This document shows, in pieces, positions 42,850 through 52,634 of a stretch of DNA of 64,000 bases. Positions within the stretch are counted from its first letter, which is position 1. The number at the start of each line of letters is the position of its first letter. Source of the stretch: Halolamina sediminis (lineage in GTDB: Archaea > Halobacteriota > Halobacteria > Halobacteriales > Haloferacaceae); contig NZ_CVUA01000001.1 of the NCBI RefSeq assembly GCF_001282785.1, forward strand, positions 1,860,001-1,924,000. Reading direction: 5' to 3'. A program made the translations under genes and the position numbers. The notes below the pieces were generated by a model. The model did not search any database, was not told the DNA's origin, and saw only the letters and a program-made list of their open reading frames with translations.

Positions 42850-45800
42850 ATGGACGAAGAGGTCCCGGACCAGTACGACCCACGGGCGGTGGAGGACACC
42901 GTCTCGGCGTACTGGGACGACCACGACGCCTACGAACGGACCAAGGAGGCACACGCCGACGACCCGCCATTCTTCTTCGTCGACGGCCCGCCGTACACCT
43001 CCGGGCAGATGCACCTGGGCACGGCGTGGAACAAGACCCTCAAGGACGCCGTCATCCGCCGGAAACGGATGGAGGGCCACCACGTCACCGACCGGCCTGG
43101 CTACGACATGCACGGCCTGCCCATCGAGACGAAAGTCGAGCAGGAGCTCGGCTTCGACTCCAAGCAGGACATCGAGGAGTACGGAATGGAGAAGTTCATC
43201 GAGGAGTGCAAGCGGTTCGCCGTCGAGAACCGCGAGAACATGGACGAGGACTTCCAGTCCATCGGCGTCTGGATGGACTGGGAGAACCCCTACCAGACGA
43301 TCTCGCCGGAGTACATGGAGTCGGCGTGGTGGGCGTTCTCGCAGGCTCACGACAACGGGCTCGTCGAGCAGGGCAAGCGCTCGATTACCCAGTGCCCGCG
43401 GTGTGAAACCGCGATCGCGAAAAACGAGGTCGAGTACCACCAGGTCGAGGATCCCTCGATCTACGTGCAGTTCCCGCTGGCCGACCGCGAGGGAAGCCTC
43501 GTCGCGTGGACCACGACCCCGTGGACCGTCCCGGCGAACACGTTCGTCGCCGTCGACGAGGCCGCGACGTACGCGAAAGTACGCGCCGAGAACGGCGGTG
43601 AGACGGACGTGCTGTACGTCGCGACCGACTGCGTCGAGGACGTGCTGAAGAAGGGTCGGTACGACGAGTACGAGATCGAAGAGGAGCTCGCAGGCGAGGA
43701 GCTCGTGGGGTGGCAGTACGACCACCCGCTCGCCGAGGAGGTGCCCGACCACCCCGACTTCACCGGCGCCGGCGAAGTGTACCACGCCGACTACGTCGAG
43801 ACCGACCGCACCGGACTGGTCCACTCCGCGCCCGGCCACGGGCAGGAGGACTTCGAGCGCGGCGACGAACTCGGGCTGGACATCTTCTGCCCCGTGGGCA
43901 GCGACGGCGTCTACGACGAGCGCGCCGGGAAGTACGCCGGCCAGTTCGTCCGCGACGCCAACGAGGAGATCATCGACGACCTCCGGGAGAACGGCTACCT
44001 GCTCGCCCACGAGACGTACACCCACGACTACGGCCAGTGCTGGCGGTGTGACACGGACATCATCTTCCTCGCGACCGAGCAGTGGTTCGTCACCGTCACC
44101 GACGTGAAGGAGGAGCTGCTCGAGAACATGGAAGACAGCGAGTGGCACCCGGCAGAGGCCCGGGACAACCGCTTCCGGAACTTCATCGAGGACTCGCCGG
44201 ACTGGAACGTCTCCCGGCAGCGCTACTGGGGGATCCCGATCCCGATCTGGACGCCCGAGGACAGCACCGCCGAGGAGACGACCGAGGACGACTGGATCGT
44301 CGTCGGCACGCGCGAGGAGCTCGCGGAACGCGCCGATCAGGACGTGGCGGCCGAGGAGCTCGACCTCCACCGGCCGACCGTCGACGACCTGACGATCACC
44401 GAGGGTGACACGACCTACACCCGCGTTCCGGACGTGTTCGACGTGTGGCTGGACTCCTCAGTCGCCTCGTGGGGCACGCTCGACTACCCCAGCCAGCAAG
44501 AGAACTTCGACGAGTTCTGGCCCGCCGACGTGATCGTCGAGGCCCACGACCAGACCCGCGGCTGGTTCTGGTCCCAGCTCGGGATGGGCACCGCCGCGGT
44601 CGATCAGGTGCCGTACGACGAGGTCGTGATGCACGGGTTCGCGCTGGACAGCGACGGCCGCAAGATGTCCAAGAGCCTCGGCAACATCGTCACGCCCCAC
44701 GAGGCGATCGAGGAGGTCGGCCGCGACCCCCTCCGGGCGTACCTGCTCCAGCACGACCAGCACGGCGCCGACCTACGCTTCGAGTGGGAGGGGCTCGACG
44801 AGATGCAGTCGACGCTCAACATCCTCTGGAACGTGTTCCGGTTCCCGCTGCCGTACATGGAGCTGGACGACTACGACCCCGGCGAGGCCGACCTGAGCGA
44901 CGGCGACCGCTCGGTCGTCGACGAGTGGGTGCTCTCCCGGCTCCAGACGGTCGAGCAGGAGACCGAGGACGCGTGGGAGGAGTACGCCGTCCACGACGCC
45001 CTCAACACGCTGCTCGACTTCGTGACCGAGGACGTGAGCCGGTTCTACGTGAAGGCGATCCGCGAGCGCATGTGGGAGGAAAGTGACTCGGCGAGCAAGC
45101 GCGCCGCGTACGCGACGCTCTCGACCGTGCTGAACGAGGTCGTCCGCCTGCTCGCGCCCTTTACCCCCTATCTCGCCGACCGGATGTACCAGACGCTCGA
45201 CGGCGAGACCGAGACGGTCCACATGCTCGAGGCGGCGACGCCGGACGACGACCTGCACGACCCCGATCTGGAGCGGAACATGGCCGTACTCCGCGACGTA
45301 GAGGAGGCCGCCGCGAACGCCCGCCAGCAGGGCGGCCGGAAGCTCCGCTGGCCCGTCCAGGAGGTCGTGATCGAGACCGACGACGAGACGGTCGCCGACG
45401 CGATGCGCGATCTGGAGGATCTGTTCCTCGAGCGCGTGAACGCACAGAAGCTCACCGTCACCGAGGACTACGAGGAGCTCGTGGCGGTCGCGGACCCGCA
45501 GATGAGCGTGATCGGTCCGGCGTTCGGCGGCGACGCACAGGACGTGATGGCCGCCGTCCGCGGCGAGCCCCGCGAGGGAGTCGAAGGCGGCGTCGAGGTG
45601 AACGGCGAGACCGTCGAACTGACCGAGGAGATGGTCGAGTACGAGACCGAGCCGCCCGAGCACGTCTCCGGCGCCGAGTTCGACGGAGGGTCCGTCTACG
45701 TGAACACCGAACTCACCGAGGCGATCGAGCGTGAAGGGTACGCCCGCGACCTGATCCGCCGAGTACAGGAGACCCGCAAGCGCCTCGAACTCGACGTGGA

Positions 45801-46002
45801 GGAGGAGATCCGCGTCGCGGTCGATATCGACGACGAGCGCGTGGCGGGGTTCTTCGACGACCGTCGCGATCTCGTCGCCGAGGAGGTCCGAGCCGCCGAG
45901 TTCGTCGACGTGAGCGAGATCGACGAGGACAGCGGCCTCGTCGAGGAGTGGGAGATCGAAGGCGTTCCGGTCACGATTGGCGTCGAGCCCGTCGACGGCT
46001 GA
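42850..46002 (+). CDS. ileS: Isoleucyl-tRNA synthetase
   Basis: This 1050-residue class I synthetase shows FVDGPPYTSGQMHLGTAWNK (HIGH-type motif HLGT), GYDMHGLPIETKVEQELG, the editing-domain entry AWTTTPWTVPANTFVAV, and DGRKMSKSLGNIVTPHEA (KMSKS). Zinc-type cysteines occur at CPRCETAI and CWRCDTDI. It charges tRNA-Ile and proofreads valine. The start at 42850 follows a GATAAG TATA-like element about 28 bases upstream. Length and C-terminus fit the archaeal/eukaryotic-type IleRS. Confidence 0.97.
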   Translation: MDEEVPDQYDPRAVEDTVSAYWDDHDAYERTKEAHADDPPFFFVDGPPYTSGQMHLGTAWNKTLKDAVIRRKRMEGHHVTDRPGYDMHGLPIETKVEQELGFDSKQDIEEYGMEKFIEECKRFAVENRENMDEDFQSIGVWMDWENPYQTISPEYMESAWWAFSQAHDNGLVEQGKRSITQCPRCETAIAKNEVEYHQVEDPSIYVQFPLADREGSLVAWTTTPWTVPANTFVAVDEAATYAKVRAENGGETDVLYVATDCVEDVLKKGRYDEYEIEEELAGEELVGWQYDHPLAEEVPDHPDFTGAGEVYHADYVETDRTGLVHSAPGHGQEDFERGDELGLDIFCPVGSDGVYDERAGKYAGQFVRDANEEIIDDLRENGYLLAHETYTHDYGQCWRCDTDIIFLATEQWFVTVTDVKEELLENMEDSEWHPAEARDNRFRNFIEDSPDWNVSRQRYWGIPIPIWTPEDSTAEETTEDDWIVVGTREELAERADQDVAAEELDLHRPTVDDLTITEGDTTYTRVPDVFDVWLDSSVASWGTLDYPSQQENFDEFWPADVIVEAHDQTRGWFWSQLGMGTAAVDQVPYDEVVMHGFALDSDGRKMSKSLGNIVTPHEAIEEVGRDPLRAYLLQHDQHGADLRFEWEGLDEMQSTLNILWNVFRFPLPYMELDDYDPGEADLSDGDRSVVDEWVLSRLQTVEQETEDAWEEYAVHDALNTLLDFVTEDVSRFYVKAIRERMWEESDSASKRAAYATLSTVLNEVVRLLAPFTPYLADRMYQTLDGETETVHMLEAATPDDDLHDPDLERNMAVLRDVEEAAANARQQGGRKLRWPVQEVVIETDDETVADAMRDLEDLFLERVNAQKLTVTEDYEELVAVADPQMSVIGPAFGGDAQDVMAAVRGEPREGVEGGVEVNGETVELTEEMVEYETEPPEHVSGAEFDGGSVYVNTELTEAIEREGYARDLIRRVQETRKRLELDVEEEIRVAVDIDDERVAGFFDDRRDLVAEEVRAAEFVDVSEIDEDSGLVEEWEIEGVPVTIGVEPVDG

Positions 46003-46131
46003 GCGACGCGCTCCCTCCTGCGAGCTTTTTTGGCCGATGACGGGACCATCTCGTTGCGTGACCTGAACACCGCGGCGCGACGAAGACGCAACTCCGGAGC
46101 TGTCGCGCCGGCTGTCCGCTCCGGCTGTTCG

Positions 46132-47346
46132 CTACTCCCCGACCACGTCGGCGTCGGCAGGGCCGACCGCACCGAACTCCCGAGCCAGCTCGTCGAGCCG
46201 CTCGGGAGTCCCTGCTTCCGGAAGCGGCCCCTCGGCAGTTCGGCAGGGCTCCTCGACGCCCAGATCCCCGCAGACGCGATCAGCTACAGCTTCGGCCATG
46301 CGCCGGTACGTCGTGAGCTTCCCGCCGACGACGCTGACTAGCCCCGGCGCAGCGTCGTGGGCGACGACCGCGAAATCCCGGGAGATGCCCCGCCCTTCGC
46401 GGTCGAGTTCGTCCGGTTCGTACAGTGGCCGGAGCCCCCAGTACGTCCGTTCGACCGTCGCGTCGGCCACCGCCGGCAGCATCGCGGCACACTCCGTCAC
46501 CGTCCGCTCGACTTCCCAGTCCTCGCGCTCGAACGTGTCGGGGTCGTCGACGGCGACGCTGGTCGTCCCGAGAACCGCCTGCTCGCCGTGGGGAACGACG
46601 ATATCGCCGTCGGCCGGCTCTCGGCACCGGTTGAGAACCGGCCCGAGGCCCGAATAGTCGACGGCCACCATCACGCCCCGAGTCGGGCGCATCCCCAGAT
46701 CGGCGCCGGCCATCGCGGCGACCTCGCCCGCCCATGGACCTGCGGCGTTCACCACCGAATCGGCGACGATCGTGGGTCCGCCGTCGACGTGCACGGCGAG
46801 ACGTTCGGAGTCCGAACCGGCGTCGATGTCGGTCACCGCCGATCCGGTGTGGATGCTCGCGCCATGGTCGCGAGCACTCGCCGCTGTCGCGGCTACGAGC
46901 CGTGCGGGGGAGACGACGCCGTCGGGAACGGCGAACCCCTCTTCGACAGCCCCGGCGGCTCCGGGGACGCGCTCGCGGAGCTCGTCGGGGTTGAGACGCG
47001 TCGGCTCCATCCCGACCTCGCGGCAGGCGTCGAGCTTCCGCTCGAAGTAGTCGGGATCGTCGCCCGCGAGCCGGACGAACAGGCCGCCGGACTCGACGAC
47101 ACAGCCAGGGGCAATCTCGCGGAGGGTTCGGTTCTCCCGCAAGCAGTCGGCGGCTCCCTCGGGATCGGACTCGGCGTATCGAGCGCCGCTGTGGAGCACG
47201 CCGTGTGAGCACCCCGACGTGCCGGCGTTGAGCCCCGTGCCGCGTTCGAGCAGCGCCACGTCGACACCGCGCATCGCGAGGTCGCGAGCGACGCCGACGC
47301 CGGTCGCGCCGCCGCCGATCACGGCTACCTCCGTCTCGACAGTCAT
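46132..47346 (-). CDS. GlpA-like FAD-dependent oxidoreductase, short form
   Basis: The 404-residue flavoprotein begins VAVIGGGATGVGVARDLAMR (GxGxxG dinucleotide motif). It continues with GTSGCSHGVLHSGARYAESD, NAAGPWAGEVAAMAGADLGM, GTTSVAVDDPDTFEREDWEV and VVGGKLTTYRRMAEAVADRV, all characteristic of glycerol-3-phosphate dehydrogenase (DAO superfamily). Full GlpA has an additional ~150-residue C-terminal domain with a BFD-type [2Fe-2S] region that is absent here, and no glpB or glpC is adjacent. It probably oxidises glycerol 3-phosphate or a related hydroxy compound; substrate uncertain. Confidence 0.8.
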   Translation of the reverse strand: MTVETEVAVIGGGATGVGVARDLAMRGVDVALLERGTGLNAGTSGCSHGVLHSGARYAESDPEGAADCLRENRTLREIAPGCVVESGGLFVRLAGDDPDYFERKLDACREVGMEPTRLNPDELRERVPGAAGAVEEGFAVPDGVVSPARLVAATAASARDHGASIHTGSAVTDIDAGSDSERLAVHVDGGPTIVADSVVNAAGPWAGEVAAMAGADLGMRPTRGVMVAVDYSGLGPVLNRCREPADGDIVVPHGEQAVLGTTSVAVDDPDTFEREDWEVERTVTECAAMLPAVADATVERTYWGLRPLYEPDELDREGRGISRDFAVVAHDAAPGLVSVVGGKLTTYRRMAEAVADRVCGDLGVEEPCRTAEGPLPEAGTPERLDELAREFGAVGPADADVVGE

Positions 47347-47428
47347 CGGCGGGGTTCAGTCGCGCCGGGACTTCAGCGTTCCCGCTCGGACCGAAAGAGT
47401 CGACTCCCGTGCGGCCCGAACGGGACGC

Positions 47429-48094
47429 GTGCACGTCCACGTGAACGCCGCCGAGAGCGTCGACGGGAAGCTCTCGACACGCGAGCGCGAGCAGGTGCCG
47501 ATCTCCGGCCCGGCGGACTTCGACCGGATGGACGAGCTCCGGGCGGGCGTCGACGGCGTGCTGGTCGGGGTCGGAACCGTGCTGGCGGACGATCCGAGGT
47601 TGACCGTCAAGGACGCCGACAGGCGCGCCCGGCGGGAACGCCACGGAAAGCCGGCGAACCCCGCCCGCGTGGTCGCAGACTCCCGCGCACGGACGCCGCC
47701 GGACGCCGAAGTGCTGGACAATGCAGCTGCGACGTACGTGCTCGTGAGCGAAGACGCCGACGACGCCGACGTGGCAGCGCTCTCGGCGTCCGGTGCGACC
47801 GTGATCACGGCGGGGTCCGGGCGAGTCGACCTCACCGCGGCGTTCGACCGTCTCGAAGCGCACGGCGTCGAGCGCCTGCTCGTCGAGGGCGGCGGCGAGC
47901 TCATCTTCTCGCTGTTCGAGGCCGACCTCGTCGACCGGCTGACCGTCTACGTCGGCTCGGTCGTGATCGGCGGCCGGGACGCGCCGACGCTCGCGGACGG
48001 CGAAGGGTTCACCGACCCCGACTCCTTCCCGGAGCTGTCGCTGACGGAGGTCGAACGGCTCGACGACGGGGTCGTGTTGGCTTACGACGCCTGA
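47429..48094 (+). CDS. Riboflavin-pathway pyrimidine reductase (RibD C-terminal type)
   Basis: A 221-residue member of the dihydrofolate-reductase-like RibD-C family: VNAAESVDGKLSTREREQVP, VDGVLVGVGTVLADDPRLTV, VERLLVEGGGELIFSLFEAD and YVGSVVIGGRDAPTLADGEG. In archaea this stand-alone protein is the NADPH-dependent 2,5-diamino-6-ribosylamino-pyrimidinone 5'-phosphate reductase of riboflavin synthesis (often named arfC). The start is a GTG at 47429, just before the first conserved strand. It converges on the phosphatase gene seven bases downstream. Confidence 0.9.
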   Translation: MHVHVNAAESVDGKLSTREREQVPISGPADFDRMDELRAGVDGVLVGVGTVLADDPRLTVKDADRRARRERHGKPANPARVVADSRARTPPDAEVLDNAAATYVLVSEDADDADVAALSASGATVITAGSGRVDLTAAFDRLEAHGVERLLVEGGGELIFSLFEADLVDRLTVYVGSVVIGGRDAPTLADGEGFTDPDSFPELSLTEVERLDDGVVLAYDA

Positions 48095-48100
48095 GTGCCG

Positions 48101-48892
48101 TCAGTCGAAGGCGGTGACAAGCTCGTCGTGGGCCTCGCCGTTCGAGGCGATGATGCCGCCGTCGCCGGGCGTCCAGCGGTCCCCGTCGAGATTGGTGACG
48201 GTGCCGCCCGCTTCTCGGACCATGTGGACGCCGCCGACGGTGTCCCACGGCGAGAGTTCGACGCCGGAGACGGCGGCGTCGAGCTCGCCGGCGGCGACCG
48301 AGGAGAGCGCGTACTGCGAGCTCCCGAAGCGGCGGCTGTCACCGAACTCTTCGGCGATGGTGGTGATGTACTCCGCCAGCTTCCGGCGGTCTCGGGGTTC
48401 GAGACCGAAGATCGGGTTGATCGTGAACGTCCCGGGGTCCGATCGGTCGCTCACGCTGCAGGACTCGCCGTTGCGCATCGCCCCGTCGTCGGCGGCGGCG
48501 AAGCTGTCACCCAGTGCGGGGAATTCGTTGACGGCGGCGACGGCGTCGCCGTCCTCGACGGCGGCGACCGCACAGCCCCAGATCCGGTTGCCCGCGACGA
48601 AGTTGTTGGTGCCGTCGATCGGGTCGACGACCCAGGCGTCGCCGCTCTCGGGGAGGGCGGTCCGGGTATCGACGTCCGGCAGTTCCTCCTCGCCGACGAT
48701 CACCGCGTCGGAGTCGTCCTCGCGAAACATCCCCACCACGTGGCGCTGGACCTCGCGGTCGAACTCCGTCACCGAGTCGAGCGCGTTCTTCTTCGTCTCG
48801 ACGGTCAGCGGCCCGCGGAACCCCCCGTGTGCGACCTCGGCGCCCGCTCTGGCGGCCTCGCGGGCGAGCGTCAGGCGTGTGGTGCTGTCCAT
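48101..48892 (-). CDS. Inositol monophosphatase/fructose-bisphosphatase family enzyme
   Basis: The 263-residue protein has the metal and substrate motifs of the IMPase superfamily: TEFDREVQRH, GEEE, WVVDPIDGTNNFVAGNRIWG and the C-terminal ELSPWDTVGGVHMVREAGG. It is a Mg2+-dependent sugar-phosphate or inositol-phosphate phosphatase. Archaeal members often also act on fructose 1,6-bisphosphate, so the physiological substrate is open. Start ATG 48892 rather than 48919. Confidence 0.9.
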   Translation of the reverse strand: MDSTTRLTLAREAARAGAEVAHGGFRGPLTVETKKNALDSVTEFDREVQRHVVGMFREDDSDAVIVGEEELPDVDTRTALPESGDAWVVDPIDGTNNFVAGNRIWGCAVAAVEDGDAVAAVNEFPALGDSFAAADDGAMRNGESCSVSDRSDPGTFTINPIFGLEPRDRRKLAEYITTIAEEFGDSRRFGSSQYALSSVAAGELDAAVSGVELSPWDTVGGVHMVREAGGTVTNLDGDRWTPGDGGIIASNGEAHDELVTAFD

Positions 48893-49021
48893 AACACCCC
48901 GTGTCTCACCCAGAGCCAAGGGTCGTTCGGTCCGGGCTACTCGCCACTTCCGTAAGCGTTCGTTCGCCGGTCGGACGGGTGGGACGAACCCTTATTAGCC
49001 ATCGCGGCCCAACTCCGCACG

Positions 49022-50299
49022 ATGGACGTAGACAAACACGCCGAGGAGCTCGCCTCCGCTCTCGGTGTTGACAAACAGGAGGTCAAAGAAGATCTGGAGA
49101 ACCTCCTCCAGTACAGCGTTCCGATCGACGAGGCCAAACAGAGCGTCCGCCGGAAACACGGCGACGGTGGGGGGGGCGACGCCACCCCCGAATCGGTCGA
49201 CGTGGCCGACCTGACGACCGAGCGCGACAACGTCACCGTGACGGTCCGCGTGCTCACGAAGGGGACGCGCTCGATCCGGTACCAGGGCGACGACATCACC
49301 ATCCGCGAAGGTGAGTTCGCCGACGGGACGGGCACCGTCTCCTACACCGCCTGGCAGGAGTTCGGCTTCGAGCCGGGCGACACGGTCACCGTCGGCAACG
49401 CCGGCGTCCGCGAGTGGGAGGGCAGCCCCGAACTCAATCTAGGCGACAGCACCAGCGTCGCGCTGGAGACCGACGACCTCGACGTACCGTACGAGATCGG
49501 CGGCGAGCGCGACCTGATCGAACTCGAGCCGGGGGATCGCGGCCGGACTGTCGAGGTACAGGTCGTCGAGGTCGAGGAACGGACGATCGACGGCCGGGAC
49601 GGCGAAACCGAGATCCTCTCGGGCGTCATCGGCGACGAGACCGGCCGACTCCCCTTCACCGACTGGGATCCCCACCCCGAGATCGAGACGGGCGAGAGCG
49701 TCCGGCTCGAGGACGTGTACGTCCGGGAGTACCGCGGCGCGCCCTCCGTGAACGTCTCGGAGTTCTCGACGGTGACGGCGGTGGACGAAGCCGTCTCGGT
49801 CACCGACTCGGCGCCGTCGATGTCGATCGGCGAGGCTGTCACCGGCGGCGGGCTGTTCGACGTGGAGCTTTCCGGCAACGTGATCGAGGTCCGGGACGGC
49901 TCCGGGCTGATCCAGCGCTGTCCTGAGTGCAACCGCGCGATCCAGAACGGCGAGTGTCGCTCCCACGGCGACGTGGAGGGCGAGGACGACCTCCGGACGA
50001 AGGCGATCCTCGACGACGGCACCGGGACGTGTACGGTGATCCTCGGCCGCGATCTGACCGAGGAGATCTACGGCGGCGACCTCGACGACGCCCGTGAGGC
50101 CGCCCGCGAGGCGATGGACCGCGAGGTCGTCGCCGAGACGATCGCCGGGGCGCTGGTTGGCGACGCCTACCGCGCCCGCGGCTCGCTCTCGGTCGACGAG
50201 TACGGCGCCAACATGAACGCCGACGCGTTCGAGCCCGTCGAGGAGGATCCCGAGACGGAAGCGCGTGACCTCCTCGCAGAGCTGGGGGTGGGCGCATGA
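49022..50299 (+). CDS. rpa1: Replication protein A, ssDNA-binding (three OB folds, zinc finger)
   Basis: The 425-residue protein opens with a helical domain (VDKHAEELASALGVDKQEVK). Successive OB-fold domains follow (about 70-165, 175-285 and 285-390), the last carrying a zinc finger with CPEC, then C and H (CPECNRAIQNGECRSHG, about 300-316). It coats single-stranded DNA in replication and repair. The rpa-rpap-rpe order is that of the Haloferax volcanii rpa1 operon, on which I base the symbol. It overlaps the next gene by four bases (ATGA). Confidence 0.93.
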   Translation: MDVDKHAEELASALGVDKQEVKEDLENLLQYSVPIDEAKQSVRRKHGDGGGGDATPESVDVADLTTERDNVTVTVRVLTKGTRSIRYQGDDITIREGEFADGTGTVSYTAWQEFGFEPGDTVTVGNAGVREWEGSPELNLGDSTSVALETDDLDVPYEIGGERDLIELEPGDRGRTVEVQVVEVEERTIDGRDGETEILSGVIGDETGRLPFTDWDPHPEIETGESVRLEDVYVREYRGAPSVNVSEFSTVTAVDEAVSVTDSAPSMSIGEAVTGGGLFDVELSGNVIEVRDGSGLIQRCPECNRAIQNGECRSHGDVEGEDDLRTKAILDDGTGTCTVILGRDLTEEIYGGDLDDAREAAREAMDREVVAETIAGALVGDAYRARGSLSVDEYGANMNADAFEPVEEDPETEARDLLAELGVGA

Positions 50300-51855
50300 G
50301 CGCCGACTCCGGCCCGGGCAACCGCGAGATCGCCCGCCGGCTGTTCGCCGCGGAGTTCGACGACGCCACGCTCTCCTACTCGGAGAGCGACGAGGAGCGC
50401 GCGCCGAACTACGTCGTGACGCCGACGGGCGCGCGCGTGAACCGCCTGTTCGCCGTCGGCGTGCTGACCGAGGTCGAGGAGGTCAACGAGGACAGCCTCC
50501 GTGGGCGCGTCGTCGACCCGACGGGGGCGTTCGTCACCTACGCCGGGCAGTACCAGCCCGACGAACACGCCTTCTTGAGCCGTACCGAGCCGCCAACGTT
50601 CGTCGCGCTCTCGGGGAAGGCCCGGACGTTCGAACCGGAGGACTCCGACCGCGTGTTCACCTCCGTCCGCCCGGAGAGCATCAACGAAGTCGACGCCGAG
50701 ACGCGGGACCGCTGGGTGGTCTCCGCGGCCGAACGCACGCTCCACCGGCTCGCCGTCTTCGCGGCCGCGCTCGACTCGGACCTGCGCGGCGACGACCTCC
50801 GTGACGCGCTCGTTGCCGACGGCGTCGGCCCCTCGCTGGCTGCCGGTGTGCCGAAAGCGATCGAGCACTACGACACCGGAACCGCCTACCTCGAAGCCGT
50901 CCGGTCGCTCGCGGTCGAAGCAGTCGAACAGGTGGCCGGTGAGCGCGACGTCGTCCGCTCGCTGGAGACCGAGCCGAGCGACGGCGGCCCAGCGGAGCTC
51001 GGTCTGCTCCCCGAAGTGGATCTCGACCTCGCCGGCACCGGGTCGACGACCGAGACAGCGTCCGAACCGACGGCCGACGACGCGGAATCGACCGAACCGG
51101 ACTCGACTGGCGAAGGGACGTCACCGACGGAAACCGAATCCACCGGATCAGAATCAGTCGAGTCGGAGGAAGAGGAAACAGAGCAGTCCGAAGAACCCGA
51201 ATCGGTTGAGACGGCGCCAGAGGAAACCGAAGGCGGAGAGAAGTCCCCCGAAGCGTCTACGGAGACGGCTCAGGCGGACGAGAAAACGAATCCGGACACA
51301 ACCGAAGTCGACGAAGAGACGTCGGAGGGGACGGACGAGGAGGCGACTGAGGAACTCGGTGACTTCGACGCCGGCGAGTCGGTCCAAGAGACCGTCGAGG
51401 AAGAGGCCGAGGAGATCGGCGACTTCGATCCCGAGGAGACCGTCGACGACGAGGAAGCCCTGACCGAGGAGGAGCGTCAGGAGGTCAAACAGGAGTTCGG
51501 CGCGGAGTTCTCGACGGGTAGCGAGGTCGGCGAACCCGGCGAGGCCGGCATCGACGTGCCCTCTTCCGAGGAGGAACTCGAAGAGATCGAGGCCGAAGTG
51601 ACCGGTGAGGAGCCCGACGAAACCGAACCGGAAGAAGAGCCTGACGAGGACGCCGGCGACCTCGATCTGGAGGACGCCGTCATCAACGTGATGAGCGAAC
51701 TGGACGATGGCGACGGCGCCGACCGCGAGGCAGTCGTCGCGCGCGTCGTCGACGAGCACGGCGTCGACGCCGGCGCCGTCGAGGACGCGGTGCAGGACGC
51801 GATGATGAGCGGGAAGTGCTACGAGCCCACCGACGGCACGCTCAAGGCGATCTGA
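50296..51855 (+). CDS. rpap1: RPA-associated protein with acidic disordered insert
   Basis: An N-terminal OB-fold/helical domain (about 1-235, EIARRLFAAEFDDATLSYSE, NYVVTPTGARVNRLFAVGVL) matches the archaeal RPA-associated protein family (COG3390). A Glu/Thr/Ser low-complexity region of about 205 residues (about 250-455) follows, then a C-terminal winged-helix-like domain (VINVMSELDDGDGADREAVV). In Haloferax RPAP1 binds RPA1 and is needed for its function. The acidic insert makes this 519-residue copy look unusually long; that judgement is from memory. It is coupled to both neighbours by overlapping start and stop codons. Confidence 0.9.
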   Translation: MSADSGPGNREIARRLFAAEFDDATLSYSESDEERAPNYVVTPTGARVNRLFAVGVLTEVEEVNEDSLRGRVVDPTGAFVTYAGQYQPDEHAFLSRTEPPTFVALSGKARTFEPEDSDRVFTSVRPESINEVDAETRDRWVVSAAERTLHRLAVFAAALDSDLRGDDLRDALVADGVGPSLAAGVPKAIEHYDTGTAYLEAVRSLAVEAVEQVAGERDVVRSLETEPSDGGPAELGLLPEVDLDLAGTGSTTETASEPTADDAESTEPDSTGEGTSPTETESTGSESVESEEEETEQSEEPESVETAPEETEGGEKSPEASTETAQADEKTNPDTTEVDEETSEGTDEEATEELGDFDAGESVQETVEEEAEEIGDFDPEETVDDEEALTEEERQEVKQEFGAEFSTGSEVGEPGEAGIDVPSSEEELEEIEAEVTGEEPDETEPEEEPDEDAGDLDLEDAVINVMSELDDGDGADREAVVARVVDEHGVDAGAVEDAVQDAMMSGKCYEPTDGTLKAI

Positions 51856-52628
51856 TGGGCGAGCCAGCGGTCGAACCCGTCCCCGGCGCGCCGGCGGCGA
51901 CGCTCGACCTCGGCGACGAGCGGGCGCTCGCTGTCGCGGACTACCACGCCGGGATCGAGGTCGGCCTGCGCTACGAGCGCGGCGTCGAACTCGACTCGAA
52001 CGCCGACGAGCGACGGCAGCGGCTGCTCTCCCTGCTCGACCGAACGGGCGCCGACCGCGTGGTCGTGCTCGGTGATCTGGTTCACCGGATCGCCGAGCCC
52101 GACGGCGCAGAGGCCGAGGAGGTTCGGGACCTGCTCGACGCGCTCGACGCGCGTGCAGTGCCGCTCACGCTCGCGAAGGGAAACCACGACGGCGGCATCG
52201 GCGACGTGTTCCCAGATCGGATCGACCTGCTCCCGGCCGAGGGGGCACGGGTCGGTTCGATCGGGATGGTCCACGGCCACACGTGGCCAACCGCTGAGGC
52301 GCTCTCGGCGTCGACGCTCTGTATGGGCCACGAGCACCCGTCGGTTCGGCTGACCGACGAGGTCGGCGGAAGCCGGGTCGAGCGGGCGTGGCTCCGCGGG
52401 CCGCTGCGGCGGGCGCCGTTCCGCGACGCGCTCGGCGACGACGCCGACGAGCTCGCGTGGCACGAGCCGGAGCTGGTGGTGTTCCCCGCGTTCAACGACC
52501 GCTCCGGCGGGACGTGGATCAACGTCGAGGGGGAGTCGTTCCTCGCGCCGTTCCTGCCCGAGGCGCTTGCGAGCGGCGAGGCGTACCTGACCGACGGGAC
52601 ACGGCTCGGCCCGTACCGGAGGGTCTGA
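51855..52628 (+). CDS. rpe: RPA-operon calcineurin-like phosphoesterase
   Basis: A 257-residue metallophosphoesterase: ALAVADYHAGIE (DxH), VVVLGDLVHRI (GDxx), TLAKGNHDGGI (GNHD), MVHGHTWP and MGHEHPSVRL (GHxH) provide the dinuclear metal site. It is the third gene of the rpa1 operon, and its ATG shares one base with the preceding TGA. The corresponding Haloferax gene is called rpe; its substrate is not known to me, though nucleic-acid ends or nucleotides are plausible. Confidence 0.9.
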   Translation: MGEPAVEPVPGAPAATLDLGDERALAVADYHAGIEVGLRYERGVELDSNADERRQRLLSLLDRTGADRVVVLGDLVHRIAEPDGAEAEEVRDLLDALDARAVPLTLAKGNHDGGIGDVFPDRIDLLPAEGARVGSIGMVHGHTWPTAEALSASTLCMGHEHPSVRLTDEVGGSRVERAWLRGPLRRAPFRDALGDDADELAWHEPELVVFPAFNDRSGGTWINVEGESFLAPFLPEALASGEAYLTDGTRLGPYRRV

Positions 52629-52634
52629 GTCGGG

